Shown here piece after piece: positions 52,861 through 61,608 of a stretch of DNA of 64,000 bases; positions within the stretch are counted from its first letter, which is position 1, and each line of letters begins with the position of its first letter. The position numbers and the translations under genes were made by a program. Under the pieces are notes generated by a model that saw only the letters and a list, made by a program, of their open reading frames with translations, searched no databases and was not told where the DNA came from. Origin of the DNA: Halomonas sp. MCCC 1A13316 (GTDB lineage Bacteria > Pseudomonadota > Gammaproteobacteria > Pseudomonadales > Halomonadaceae). The stretch covers positions 1,798,001-1,862,000 of the forward strand of contig NZ_CP053382.1 of assembly GCF_014931605.1 (NCBI RefSeq), given 5' to 3'.

Positions 52861-55308
52861 TCAACACTTTACCCTCTGCATGCCGGGATCGTGGAACGCA
52901 CGCAGGCTTGCCTCGACCTTGTACCGATGCATGGCGATTTCTATCTCGTATTCTCCGCTATCGATCCATTGTTTCGTGATACCCGCGGGGTTTTCGACAT
53001 AGCCCATGGCAATATTGGCACCTATGTAATGACCATACATACCCGACGTGGTACGTCCCACGATCGAGCCGTTGCGGTAGATGGGCTCCTCATGGAAACT
53101 GGTGGCTTCCGGATCGAGGAACCGGAACAGCACCATTCGCTTCGTGACACCTTTTTCTTTCTGTCGGAGCAACGCTTCACGGCCGATGAAGCCGCCCGGC
53201 TTGTCGAAGTCCGAAGCGAAGGAGAGTCCCGCTTCAAGCGGCGTGTCCTCCTCGGTGACATCATGCCCGAAGTGTCGATAACCCTTCTCGATACGCAGCG
53301 AGTTGAGCGCATGGTAGCCGCATAGCTTGAGATTGAAGGGGCTGCCGGCGGCCATGATGCGATCGAAAACATCCGGGGCGAATTCGGTCGGAATGTACAA
53401 TTCCCAGCCCAATTCGCCGACATAGGTGATACGCGAAGCACGCACCCGGGCATAGCCGAGCTCGATCTCCCGCGACGTGCCAAAAGGGAAGCCCTGGTTG
53501 GAGAGGTCTTCACCGGTCAATCGTTGCAGCAGCTCGCGTGAAGCAGGGCCCATCACACCGAGCACGGCCATCGATGAGGTCATGTCGGTCACCACGACCC
53601 TCGCGTCCTCGGGGGTGTTGCGCTGCAGCCAGTCGAGATCACGCGTCTGGGTCGGCGCACCGGAGACGACCAGAAAAGCCTCCTGGGTGAGCCGAGTGAC
53701 CGTCAGGTCGGCTTCGATGCCGCCTCGCTCGTTCAGCCATTGTGTATAGACGATGCGCCCTGGGCTAACGTCTATGTTGTTGCTGCAGATACGGTTGAGT
53801 ACCGTTACCGCGTCGCGGCCCTGCATCAGGAGCTTGGTAAAGGAGCTCTGATCGAACAGTCCGACTTTCTCGCGCACGGCTGTATGCTCTGCCGCCGACC
53901 ACTCGAACCAGTTCTGCTTGCCCCAGCTGTACCGATACTCCGCTTTTTCACCCTCGGGAGCGAAAAAATTGGCCCGCTCCCAGCCCGCCACTTCACCGAA
54001 GCAGGCGTTGGCAGCCGCCAGGCGGTCATGCAGGATGCTTTTTCGAACATTGCGTGCCGTTTCGAATTGGCGGAACGGCCAATGCATGGCGTACAGCAGG
54101 CCCAGCCCTTCGGTGGTCCTGTCGTAGAGGTAGGTGGCATTTCCCTGGAACGGCAAGTTGCGACGAATATCTACGTCCCACAGGTCCATCGGGGCATGGC
54201 CCTTGCTGATCCATTCGGCGAGCACCTTGCCGGCCCCTCCCGCAGACTGAATGCCGACCGAATTGAACCCGGCGGCGACGAAGTAATTGCGCAGTTCCGG
54301 GGTTTCGCCAAGGTGGTATCGGTCATCCGGCGTGAAGCTCTCCGGGCCGTTGAAGATCACCTGAAGGCCGGTCTTAGCGAGGGCAGGAACGCGGCGCATG
54401 GCAGCCTCTAGGTAGGGCTCCAGGTGGTCGAGGTCTGGCGGCAGCTCATCGAAACTGAAATGCGCGGGTATTCCGTCGTGCCCCCATGGCTTGGCATTCG
54501 GCTCGAAGGTGCCAATCAGCAACTTGCCGGCTTCGGTCTTGAAGTAGTTGCAGTTATCGAGATCCCTCAGGGTGGGCAGCTGAGCCGCTAGGTCAGGCAT
54601 TTTCTCGGTGACGACGTAGTAATGCTCGGCAGCATGAAGGGGGATGTTGACTCCCGAGGTTCTGCCGAGGTGGCGAGCCCACATGCCGGCGCAGTTGACG
54701 ACGTATTCCGCTTCAATATCACCGGCATGCGTGATCACGCCGGCGGCCTTTCCCTGTTTGACCTTGATCTCGAGAACCTTGGTGTTCTCGATGATTCTGG
54801 CGCCACCCTTGCGAGCTCCTTTTGCCAAGGCCTGGGTGACATCGACCGGATTCACGATGCCGTCGAGCGGCAGGTAAATACCACCGACGATATCGTCGGT
54901 ATCCATTAGCGGCCACAGTTCACCCGCCCTTTGCGGGTCTACGACCTCGCAAGGGAAACCGCATAGCTTGGCCATCGAGGCACCGCGCTTGAGTTCGGTG
55001 AAGCGCTCCTGATGAGTGGCAACACTCAGGGAGCCGTTGCGCACAAAGCCCGTGTCTTGCTGGGTTTCATCGCGCAAACGCTCATACAGGTCGGCGCTAT
55101 AGCGCGCCAGCATGCTCATCCGGTAAGTAGCTCTGAGAGTTGGCACCAGCCCGGCGGCATGCCAGGTGGTACCGCAGGTCAGAGTGTTGCGCTCCAGTAA
55201 TACGACGTCACGGATTCCCAGCTTGGTCAGGTGGTAGGCCACGCTGCAGCCTATCACTCCACCGCCAACGATCACGACGCGGGCCGAGCTCGGCACTGTC
55301 TGGCTCAT
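52861..55308 (-). CDS. Dimethylglycine/sarcosine dehydrogenase-like flavoprotein
   Basis: 815 residues. The N-terminal FAD domain opens with VVIVGGGVIGCSVAYHL (Rossmann GxGxxG) and has TTWHAAGLVPTLRATYRM, where the His of TWHAAG is the covalent FAD site in dimethylglycine dehydrogenase. The oxidase middle domain is followed by a GcvT-type folate-binding aminomethyltransferase domain (about 430-800; GVMGPASRELLQRLTG, GELGWELYIP). It should demethylate dimethylglycine or sarcosine and give 5,10-methylene-tetrahydrofolate. It is probably part of glycine-betaine breakdown, common in halophiles. The 310-bp upstream gap carries the minisatellite. Confidence 0.85.
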   Translation of the reverse strand: MSQTVPSSARVVIVGGGVIGCSVAYHLTKLGIRDVVLLERNTLTCGTTWHAAGLVPTLRATYRMSMLARYSADLYERLRDETQQDTGFVRNGSLSVATHQERFTELKRGASMAKLCGFPCEVVDPQRAGELWPLMDTDDIVGGIYLPLDGIVNPVDVTQALAKGARKGGARIIENTKVLEIKVKQGKAAGVITHAGDIEAEYVVNCAGMWARHLGRTSGVNIPLHAAEHYYVVTEKMPDLAAQLPTLRDLDNCNYFKTEAGKLLIGTFEPNAKPWGHDGIPAHFSFDELPPDLDHLEPYLEAAMRRVPALAKTGLQVIFNGPESFTPDDRYHLGETPELRNYFVAAGFNSVGIQSAGGAGKVLAEWISKGHAPMDLWDVDIRRNLPFQGNATYLYDRTTEGLGLLYAMHWPFRQFETARNVRKSILHDRLAAANACFGEVAGWERANFFAPEGEKAEYRYSWGKQNWFEWSAAEHTAVREKVGLFDQSSFTKLLMQGRDAVTVLNRICSNNIDVSPGRIVYTQWLNERGGIEADLTVTRLTQEAFLVVSGAPTQTRDLDWLQRNTPEDARVVVTDMTSSMAVLGVMGPASRELLQRLTGEDLSNQGFPFGTSREIELGYARVRASRITYVGELGWELYIPTEFAPDVFDRIMAAGSPFNLKLCGYHALNSLRIEKGYRHFGHDVTEEDTPLEAGLSFASDFDKPGGFIGREALLRQKEKGVTKRMVLFRFLDPEATSFHEEPIYRNGSIVGRTTSGMYGHYIGANIAMGYVENPAGITKQWIDSGEYEIEIAMHRYKVEASLRAFHDPGMQRVKC

Positions 55309-55416
55309 GGTCAGTATACCCCGGCTATTGTCCTTTGTTCTGATGCTAGGTAGCGAGCCAGGCGGAAGCCAACGATTTATCTTTGGTCGATTGATAAGCT
55401 GAGCTTATTCGTCAGA

Positions 55417-55477
55417 CTTGCCGATCTTGCCGATCTTGCCGATCTTGCCGATCTTGCCGATCTTGCCGATCTTGCCG
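55417..55477. repeat. 9-bp minisatellite in a divergent promoter
   Basis: Six perfect tandem copies of CTTGCCGAT (55417-55470) and a seventh partial copy (CTTGCCG) lie 109 bases upstream of the flavoprotein gene and about 140 bases upstream of the acrylyl-CoA reductase. Copy number could vary by slippage. On the minus strand a frame of AR-S repeats exists but has no start of quality. Confidence 0.95.
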
Positions 55478-55617
55478 TCGAGCAGGCACTGTAAGCGTGG
55501 CGATGCGCATCTCGGCAGCTATGGATGCGTTCATTAACACATATATTAAAGGGTGGCTTCGCTAGCCGGGCATTTTCGGACAACACTATAGATGATTGAA
55601 CTTTTATGAGGTGCATT

Positions 55618-56601
55618 ATGTTCAAGGCAATTCTGATCGACAAGCAGGATGATGGGCAGCGTGTGGGCGTGGAGACCCTGGATGAGGACCGGTTGCCGGA
55701 AGGCGACGTCACGGTACGGGTCGCCTGCAGTACCCTCAATTACAAGGACGCGCTGGCAATCACCGGCAAGGGGCCGGTAGTGCGTCGTTTTCCCATGGTT
55801 CCAGGGATCGACCTTGCAGGAACGGTCGAGCATTCTGACTCCGATGAGTTTCGTCCGGGTGATGCCGTGTTGCTCAACGGCTGGGGTGTCGGGGAAACGC
55901 ACTGGGGAGGCTTGGCCGAGCTGGCCCGTTTGGAGGGGCGCTGGCTGATACCTCATCCCTCGGATTTCAACTTCCAGCAATCCATGGCCATTGGCACTGC
56001 CGGCTACACCGCCATGCTATCGGTGATGATGCTGGAGCGTCATGGGGTCACGCCGGAACAGGGCGAAGTGCTGGTCACCGGTGCCAGCGGTGGCGTGGGG
56101 AGTTATGCCGTGGCGCTGCTCGCCCGGCTGGGGTATGAGGTGGCGGCTTCCACGGGACGCCGGGAGGAGGCGGGCTATCTTCAGGCGCTTGGTGCCCAGA
56201 CAATCATCGACCGCGAAGAACTCTCTGCGCCAGGGCGTCCGCTGGGGAAGGAGCGCTGGGCGGGAGCTATCGACTCGGTGGGTAGCCATACACTCGCCAA
56301 CGTGCTGGCGACGACACGCTATGGCGGGACCGTTGCCGCCTGCGGGCTGGCGCAAGGCATGGACCTGCCTTCCAGCGTCGCCCCCTTCATACTACGAGGC
56401 GTGACCTTGGCCGGCATCGAGAGCGTGATGCGGCCACGAGCCGATCGCGTCGAGGCCTGGCGCCGGCTCGGTGAACTGCTTACCCCCGAGCACCTGGATG
56501 CCATTACCCAGACAATTACCTTGGATGAGGTTATCGAAAAGGCCGACGACCTGTTGGCGGGTCGTGTCCGTGGACGACTCGTAGTGGACCTGGCGAAGTG
56601 A
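55618..56601 (+). CDS. acuI: Acrylyl-CoA reductase family (AcuI/YhdH) oxidoreductase
   Basis: 327 residues from the ATG after GAGGTG; four codons upstream are in frame. MDR family with N-terminal YhdH/AcuI pattern ([34 protein letters not shown]), a Rossmann NADP site [18 protein letters not shown] and the final VRGRLVVDL. It reduces acryloyl-CoA to propionyl-CoA in the DMSP and 3-hydroxypropionate routes, or related enoyl compounds. No dddP or acuNHK genes lie nearby, so the physiological role here is uncertain. It is divergent from the flavoprotein. Confidence 0.85.
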   Translation: MFKAILIDKQDDGQRVGVETLDEDRLPEGDVTVRVACSTLNYKDALAITGKGPVVRRFPMVPGIDLAGTVEHSDSDEFRPGDAVLLNGWGVGETHWGGLAELARLEGRWLIPHPSDFNFQQSMAIGTAGYTAMLSVMMLERHGVTPEQGEVLVTGASGGVGSYAVALLARLGYEVAASTGRREEAGYLQALGAQTIIDREELSAPGRPLGKERWAGAIDSVGSHTLANVLATTRYGGTVAACGLAQGMDLPSSVAPFILRGVTLAGIESVMRPRADRVEAWRRLGELLTPEHLDAITQTITLDEVIEKADDLLAGRVRGRLVVDLAK

Positions 56602-56668
56602 CATGCAGGGATGCGCCGGGCTCACCCGGCGCTTGAACTCCGCTGAAAAGTCAGCGCAGAACGAATCC

Positions 56669-57934
56669 CTACACCTTGCTCACGATCAGCGCCGCATTTA
56701 CCCCACCAAAACCGAAGCCGTTGCACAGCACGTGCTGGGTCGCGTGCTCGCGTGCCGAGCCCGAGACGATATCCAGGTCGTGCAGGTCCTCGTCGTGGTT
56801 CTCCAGGTTCAACGTCGGGGGCAGGCGGTCGTGCATCACTGCCAGGGCGGAGAAGATGCTCTCCACGCCGCCGGCGGCACCCAGCAGGTGGCCGGTAGCC
56901 GACTTGGTCGCAGAGATCGGGATGCCGCCGAGAGCGTCGCCGAAGGCGTTGCGCAGGGAAGCGACCTCGGCGCGGTCGCCGACCGGCGTCGAGGTAGCAT
57001 GGGCATTGATATGATCGATCGCCTCGGGAGAGAGTCCCGCCATCCGCAGCGCCGCCCGAATGGCCGCCGCGGCCCCGGCACCGTCTTCCGGGCCGGCAGT
57101 GATGTGGTGGGCATCGGCGCTGGTGCCGTAGCCGCTGAGAATGGCCAGCGGCGTTGCCCCGCGTGCCTCGGCGTGGGCCAGGGTTTCGATCACCAGCAGC
57201 CCCGCACCCTCACCCATGACGAAGCCGTTGCGCGCCTGGTCGAAAGGCCGCGACGCCTTGGCAGGGTCGTCCTGTTCGGTAGAGAGCGCCTTCATGGCGT
57301 GGAAACTGGCCAGCGAGAGCGGATCGATACAGGCCTCGGCACCGCCCACCAGCGCCACCTCAGCTTCGCCGCTACGGATCATGCGCATGCCGTCTCCGAT
57401 GGCCTGCACGCCGGCCGCACAGGCCGTGACCGGGCAGCCGATCGGCCCGCGGAAGCCGTAGCGAATCGATACGTTGCCCGCGGCCAGGTTGGCCAGGAAG
57501 GCCGGCACGGTGAAAGGGGAGAGCCGGCGGTGACCGCGCGTCGAGAGGGTGTTCTGGGCCTGGGTGATGGTGGGGAAGCCGCCGATGCCGGACCCCACGA
57601 TGGTGGCCGTGGCCAGCCGATCCGCATCGCTTTCGGGGAACCAGTTGGCCTGGGCCAGCGCCTCTTCGGCGGCGGCCATGGCGTACAGGCTGAACAGCTC
57701 CATCTTGCGCCGTTCCTTGGCATCCAGCACCCGGTCCGGGTCGAGGCCGGCTTCCGGGTCGTCCTCGATGCCAGGAACCGAACCCGCGACCTTGATCGGT
57801 AGATCGCCGGTATCGAAGCGGGCGATCGCAGAGATGCCGGAGCGGCCGGCGAGAAGGCGATCCCAGCTTGCCTTGACGCCGCAGCCGAGCGGGCTGATCA
57901 TGCCCATGCCGGTGATGACGAGCGGTGATTGCAT
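56669..57934 (-). CDS. fabF: Beta-ketoacyl-ACP synthase II (FabF-type)
   Basis: 421 residues. The catalytic cysteine is at residue 172 in VTACAAG; the two histidines are in NAHATSTPVGD and SATKSATGHLLGA, giving the Cys-His-His triad. It elongates acyl-ACP with malonyl-ACP in the cytoplasm. Because it is separate from the fab cluster and faces a TetR gene across nested palindromes, it is likely an extra, regulated synthase rather than the main one. A CDS for the cognate carrier is not near (the ACP at 45 kb is 11 kb away). Confidence 0.85.
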   Translation of the reverse strand: MQSPLVITGMGMISPLGCGVKASWDRLLAGRSGISAIARFDTGDLPIKVAGSVPGIEDDPEAGLDPDRVLDAKERRKMELFSLYAMAAAEEALAQANWFPESDADRLATATIVGSGIGGFPTITQAQNTLSTRGHRRLSPFTVPAFLANLAAGNVSIRYGFRGPIGCPVTACAAGVQAIGDGMRMIRSGEAEVALVGGAEACIDPLSLASFHAMKALSTEQDDPAKASRPFDQARNGFVMGEGAGLLVIETLAHAEARGATPLAILSGYGTSADAHHITAGPEDGAGAAAAIRAALRMAGLSPEAIDHINAHATSTPVGDRAEVASLRNAFGDALGGIPISATKSATGHLLGAAGGVESIFSALAVMHDRLPPTLNLENHDEDLHDLDIVSGSAREHATQHVLCNGFGFGGVNAALIVSKV

Positions 57935-57949
57935 GGTAATTTCCTGAAC

Positions 57950-58010
57950 AGCTTGGTGTTATGCCACGCTAACACCAAGCTTGATATGATCAAGGTAATA
58001 TTCAGCGTGG
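57950..58010. promoter_or_regulatory. Nested palindromes between fabF and tetR
   Basis: A perfect 12-bp inverted repeat with 8-base spacer (AGCTTGGTGTTA, 57950-57961; TAACACCAAGCT, 57970-57981) overlaps a second system sharing one centre at 57987: CTTGAT-ATG-ATCAAG (57980-57994) inside CCACGCT (57964-57970) and AGCGTGG (58004-58010). These are candidate TetR operators controlling both divergent genes. Confidence 0.7.
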
Positions 58011-58025
58011 GAGTGTGAAGTCGCC

Positions 58026-58670
58026 ATGCCCTACTCGACGAACCACAAGGCCAAATCTCGAGAGCGTATCCTCAAGTCGGCTATCGAGCTGTTCAGCCGC
58101 AAGGGCTTCGAAAAGGTCTCCATCGGCCAGATCATGAAGCTGGCCAAGATGACCCACGGCGCCTTCTATGCACACTTCTCCTCGAAGGAAGCGCTCTATC
58201 ACGCCTCGGTGCGAGAAACCCTGGAGAGCAGCCGCGCGGCACGGCTGGTCAAGGGGCCCCTTTCAGTGAAGCACCTGACGGAGCTGGTCGCCAACTGCTG
58301 GAACCTTCAGGAGCTGGAGCGCAAGCACAAGCCGGGGCCCGAGACGGTGCTGTTCAACGAGATCGGCAACGAGAACGCCGAGATCCGCACCCTGTTCGAA
58401 GCCTCCTACCTGCGCATGAAGAAGATGCTGGAAACCCGCCTCATCGCCCTCAGCCGCCTGAAGAAACTGCCCTTCGAACCCGACCGCGAGGTCATCGCCG
58501 ACAAGTCCCGCGCCATTCTCGCCTCGCTGGTCGGCGCCGTCGCCATCGCCAAGAGCCTGCCCGGCGAACAGGAGCGCCAGCACATTCTCAACGCCGCTCA
58601 GCGCAACATCCTGCAGATGCTCGGCGTTGAAGAAAGCGAGCTGGAATACATGCTGGGCGAAGTCGGATAG
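58026..58670 (+). CDS. TetR-family regulator
   Basis: 214 residues. The N-terminal TetR helix-turn-helix (RILKSAIELFSRKGFEKVSI then IGQIMKLAKMTHGAFYAHF) is classical. The C-terminal domain is helical, resembling regulators in lipid or fatty-acid genes. It is divergent from fabF with 91 bases between starts, filled by palindromes, so it likely represses both. The ligand may be an acyl-CoA or acyl-ACP; this is inference from its neighbour. Confidence 0.85.
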   Translation: MPYSTNHKAKSRERILKSAIELFSRKGFEKVSIGQIMKLAKMTHGAFYAHFSSKEALYHASVRETLESSRAARLVKGPLSVKHLTELVANCWNLQELERKHKPGPETVLFNEIGNENAEIRTLFEASYLRMKKMLETRLIALSRLKKLPFEPDREVIADKSRAILASLVGAVAIAKSLPGEQERQHILNAAQRNILQMLGVEESELEYMLGEVG

Positions 58671-58703
58671 GTTGGGAGCTGAGACATTTCCGTTGGGGAG
58701 CTG

Positions 58704-60764
58704 TCAGGTCGTCCAGTGGACCGGCGCGCGAGGGTCGGGCTCGTAGGCGAAATAGCTACCGGTGCGGATCGTGCGCGCCAGGTGCTCGCCGAGGCTCGAA
58801 TGATGATGACTGATTCGCTTGAGGGCGTAGCGCAGTGACCGTGTGGCGCTGGTGCGAGCGCGCTCCAGACCGTCACCGACGGTTCGGGCCCGGCCGTTCA
58901 AGCCGACGCCGCGCCGAAGCTCGTCAATCAGAAACTGACGATCGGCACGCGCAAGCTCAGCGCGGTGAAAGTCATTGTTTGCCTCGGCCTCGGCAATGTC
59001 CTCTTCGGTCTCGGCGAGCCGCTGTCGGTAGGCTTCACGGGCCTTCGAGTCGAAGACTTCCAGCCCCGACTGGTCCAATCCGGTATGAGCAGCCATCCCG
59101 ATGCCATCCGAAGTGACGCCGACAGGGAGCGCCCCACGCTCCACTGCCACCAAGTCGAGAACGTGAAATTCCCGACCGGGCTCTGCCAGTAGGCGCTCCA
59201 GGTAGCGCATACCCTTGAGATCCTTCAGGCGAACGGTAGCACCGCCGAAGGTCACCGTGCGCATTTCCCCCTCGCAACAAAAGACGCAGCGTTCAGAATC
59301 GGCAGCTTGCCGCGAGGGTTTGACGGGTAAGTGCTCGCGAGCCAGTTCCGCCCAGGGTTTGGCGTTGAGGCTCTCGAACGCTCGGCATGCCGCCTCGATC
59401 TCCAGTTCGGCCGTTTTGGCGTCGCCCGCCGCGCGGTGTGCCACGGCCAGCTCGACGCGCAGCTGCGCCGCCTCGAACGGCATACGCAGCGAGACCCATT
59501 CCATGACGGCCTCGCTCAGAAGACGGATCGCATCGCTTTCCTGTCCGTCGAACAGCGCCAGACGCCCCTGCGCGGCGAGCGCCGAGTTCTGCAACGTGCG
59601 GCTCCGGTACATCTGGGCAATCTCAGCGAGATCGGCAGCGGCGGTGCGCGCCGTGTCGGCGTCTCCGGCTGCCAGCGCGATGACCACCTGGGCATCACGC
59701 AGGGGAGCCCGCTGCAAGCCTCCAGAAGGTGGGCGCTCCTTCGACGGGATATCGAACGGATGGTCGAGTGCGCTGTTGATCATCGAGAAGGCTTCTTCGA
59801 CTCGGCCCTGGGCCAATCGCAGCATCGCCAGTCCCGGTTGAGGAAGCCAGGCGTTCTGGTGCGCCGCGAGAAACGCCTCTTCGGCACCCGGGAAATCGCC
59901 CTTGCGCAGCCGCGCGTTACCGAGCTCGGTCAGCGGCCAACCGTATTCCCGCCGCATCCACGGGCGCAGCTCTTCGCAGGCCAGCAACGCCTCCTGCTCG
60001 GCGGCGTCGCAAGGGCCGCGCAGGCGCATGATCTCCGCGCGGTGCACCCGGCAGCGGCCGTTAAGGCCGCCGAACGCCGCCCCATGGCGCCAGCGTTCCA
60101 TCGCCTCGGTCCACTCCTCGGCGCGATCGTGTTGGCCGATCCACTGCATCGCGCAGATCACCTCGCACCACATCTGCCCGGTGGTGAGAGGGTCGAGATG
60201 ACCGGAGCTCAGCTCCACGGCAACGTCGTCCAGCGCACTCAGCCCTTCATCCAGATCACCGTCATGAATGCGGACCCTCGCCATGGCCACCTGCCCGATG
60301 ATCGATGGTGAGGCAAGGCCGTGTCTCTGCCCTCCGTCCATGGCCCGTTGCGCCCATTGCGCCGTACCCGGCATATCACCGCACATCAGGCGCTCGTAGG
60401 TACGCACGGCGGCAAGCCACGTCCATACCGGGTTGTCCGGTGCATCTGCTACCAGGCGTTCCGCCCGCGACAGCCACGCGCGTACCGTGGCCATCAGCCC
60501 CGTATCCATCATCAAGTACATGCCGACCATGACAGCGGCGAAAGCAGCCTCGTGGAGGCGGCTCGCTTCAAGGTGCAGGTGATAGAGCTCACCATACGCG
60601 GCCAGCGTGCCTTCCAGGTCGCCCGTGCCGTAAGCGGCCTGGGCCCGTAGCGCCAACAGCTCGGCTGAAGGCGGCATCGAAAGCCCGGCGAGCAGTTTGT
60701 GTGCCCGGGCGAAGTCGCCAGCGTCGAGGGCGGTGCGAATCGACGACAGTTCTGATTTCGTCAT
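58704..60764 (-). CDS. TPR-repeat regulatory protein with C-terminal winged-helix-like domain
   Basis: 686 residues from the MTKSELSS start (AGAGG upstream). About residues 1-480 are helical repeats of TPR kind (for example AERLVADAPDNPVWTWLAAV, ELGNARLRKGDFPGAEEAF). The C-terminal 190 residues (TFGGATVRLKDLKGMRYLER, ARADRQFLIDELRRGVGLNG, TRSLRYALKRISHHHSSLGE) match a module found at the end of large regulatory ATPases and adenylate-cyclase-like proteins of actinobacteria, probably DNA- or partner-binding. A CVFCCEG cluster lies between the two parts. No ATPase or kinase domain is seen. The divergent globin gene shares its promoter gap. Confidence 0.6.
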   Translation of the reverse strand: MTKSELSSIRTALDAGDFARAHKLLAGLSMPPSAELLALRAQAAYGTGDLEGTLAAYGELYHLHLEASRLHEAAFAAVMVGMYLMMDTGLMATVRAWLSRAERLVADAPDNPVWTWLAAVRTYERLMCGDMPGTAQWAQRAMDGGQRHGLASPSIIGQVAMARVRIHDGDLDEGLSALDDVAVELSSGHLDPLTTGQMWCEVICAMQWIGQHDRAEEWTEAMERWRHGAAFGGLNGRCRVHRAEIMRLRGPCDAAEQEALLACEELRPWMRREYGWPLTELGNARLRKGDFPGAEEAFLAAHQNAWLPQPGLAMLRLAQGRVEEAFSMINSALDHPFDIPSKERPPSGGLQRAPLRDAQVVIALAAGDADTARTAAADLAEIAQMYRSRTLQNSALAAQGRLALFDGQESDAIRLLSEAVMEWVSLRMPFEAAQLRVELAVAHRAAGDAKTAELEIEAACRAFESLNAKPWAELAREHLPVKPSRQAADSERCVFCCEGEMRTVTFGGATVRLKDLKGMRYLERLLAEPGREFHVLDLVAVERGALPVGVTSDGIGMAAHTGLDQSGLEVFDSKAREAYRQRLAETEEDIAEAEANNDFHRAELARADRQFLIDELRRGVGLNGRARTVGDGLERARTSATRSLRYALKRISHHHSSLGEHLARTIRTGSYFAYEPDPRAPVHWTT

Positions 60765-60786
60765 CGCAGTTGCCTCTGTTGTGGTT

Positions 60787-60803
60787 GTAACAAGGATTGT
60801 TAC
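60787..60803. promoter_or_regulatory. GTAACA-N5-TGTTAC inverted repeat
   Basis: GTAACA (60787-60792), AGGAT, TGTTAC (60798-60803): a 6-bp palindrome typical of MarR/TetR-type operators, 22 bases upstream of the TPR gene start and in the shared promoter gap. Confidence 0.55.
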
Positions 60804-60811
60804 GCCTTGTA

Positions 60812-60833
60812 GGTAGGTGCCATGGCACCTACC
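60812..60833. promoter_or_regulatory. 22-bp perfect palindrome before the globin gene
   Basis: GGTAGGTGCCA followed at once by its reverse complement, 33 bases before the globin start. It could be an operator or a leader hairpin. Confidence 0.6.
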
Positions 60834-60865
60834 CGAAACCGCATCCCTGAAAGGAGCATTTCGAC

Positions 60866-61234
60866 ATGAACGAAACCCTTTATGACAGACTCGGCGGTCG
60901 AGGCGGTATTGACAAGCTCTGCGATCGCATCGTCGAACTTCACCTGCAGAACGACGTCGCCGGCCCACGCTACCAAGCACTCGACCAAGAGGCGCTGGAC
61001 CGGGCCAGCCTCAAGGTGAAGGAGTTCATCGCGGCCGGCACCGGCGGGCCCGTGGAGTACACCGGACGCTCGATGATCGAGACCCACACGGGCATGAACG
61101 TAAGCGCGGCGGAGTATGTGGCCGTGGTGGACGACATCATGCAGGCCATGAACGAAATGGAGTATCCGCGCCCGGTCTGCGACGAAGTGCTGGGCATTGC
61201 CTATTCACTCAAGGGGGAAATCATCCACCAATGA
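60866..61234 (+). CDS. glbN: Truncated (2/2) haemoglobin
   Basis: 122 residues, a group I-like truncated globin: LYDRLGGRGGIDKLCDRIVE at the start, EFIAAGTGGPVEYTGRSM and the proximal histidine at residue 74 (ETHTGMNV) followed by a short C-terminal helix. Such globins bind O2 or NO in the cytoplasm. AAGGAG precedes the ATG. It is divergent from the TPR regulator with two palindromes between, so it is probably controlled by a nearby or by an oxygen/NO-responsive regulator. Its stop overlaps ATGA with a decayed frame. Confidence 0.8.
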   Translation: MNETLYDRLGGRGGIDKLCDRIVELHLQNDVAGPRYQALDQEALDRASLKVKEFIAAGTGGPVEYTGRSMIETHTGMNVSAAEYVAVVDDIMQAMNEMEYPRPVCDEVLGIAYSLKGEIIHQ

Positions 61235-61330
61235 GCGAAGCCATGCCATTTGGCCGTTGCCCACCCGTGGTCAATGCAGGCCACCGGCGGGCTAGGTGTG
61301 GCTTTCCTCAAGCAACCGCTTTCCTCACTC

Positions 61331-61368
61331 AACCGGTATCGGCCAGCTTACGCCGGTCGATACCGGTT
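61331..61368. repeat. 17-bp hairpin (two mismatches) within the decayed frame
   Basis: Left arm 61331-61347 and right arm 61352-61368 pair with two mismatches around TTAC; the core is AACCGGTATCG against CGATACCGGTT. It may act as the terminator of the globin gene, although no T-run follows. Confidence 0.65.
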
Positions 61369-61410
61369 TACCCCACCACCACACCGCTACCGGAGGGGGA
61401 AGTTCCGCTA

Positions 61411-61569
61411 AACTATGTTTTCCTCACTTGCGATAGCGAACGTACCCCCACAGCCCAGGTTGCGTCGATCATCGAGGCTGGTGGCTTTGAGCTTCCGGTG
61501 CCGTTCTTCCAGGCCGGCTTGATCCATGCCTGGCTATCAAAGCGAACTCAAACCCAGCCGCCCGACTAA
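61411..61569 (+). pseudogene. 3' remnant of a class I SAM methyltransferase
   Basis: The open frame 61231-61569 overlaps the globin stop, but its first half is not protein-like and contains the large hairpin. From about 61411 the frame turns into a convincing protein end: RTPTAQVASIIEAGGFELPV followed by PFFQAGLIHAWLSKRT. That matches the last strands of many methyltransferases (xxGFxxPxxFFQAxLIHAWxxKR). The upstream SAM-binding part is missing, so this is a decayed 3' fragment. Confidence 0.4.
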
Positions 61570-61608
61570 GCTATAAATCGTACGGCACACGTCGCCGAGA
61601 GGCATGCC

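Noticed and set aside
55417..55477. CRISPR array
   Set aside because: The repeats are 9 bp and directly adjacent with no spacers, so they are a minisatellite.
56603..57802. 399-residue plus-strand frame opposite fabF
   Set aside because: It is a shadow of fabF, whose Cys-His-His triad is on the other strand; the frame is arginine- and glycine-rich with no known motif.
61231..61569. Intact protein gene coupled to the globin
   Set aside because: The first half is not protein-like and contains a 17-bp hairpin; only the last part has a protein signature, so it is treated as a remnant.
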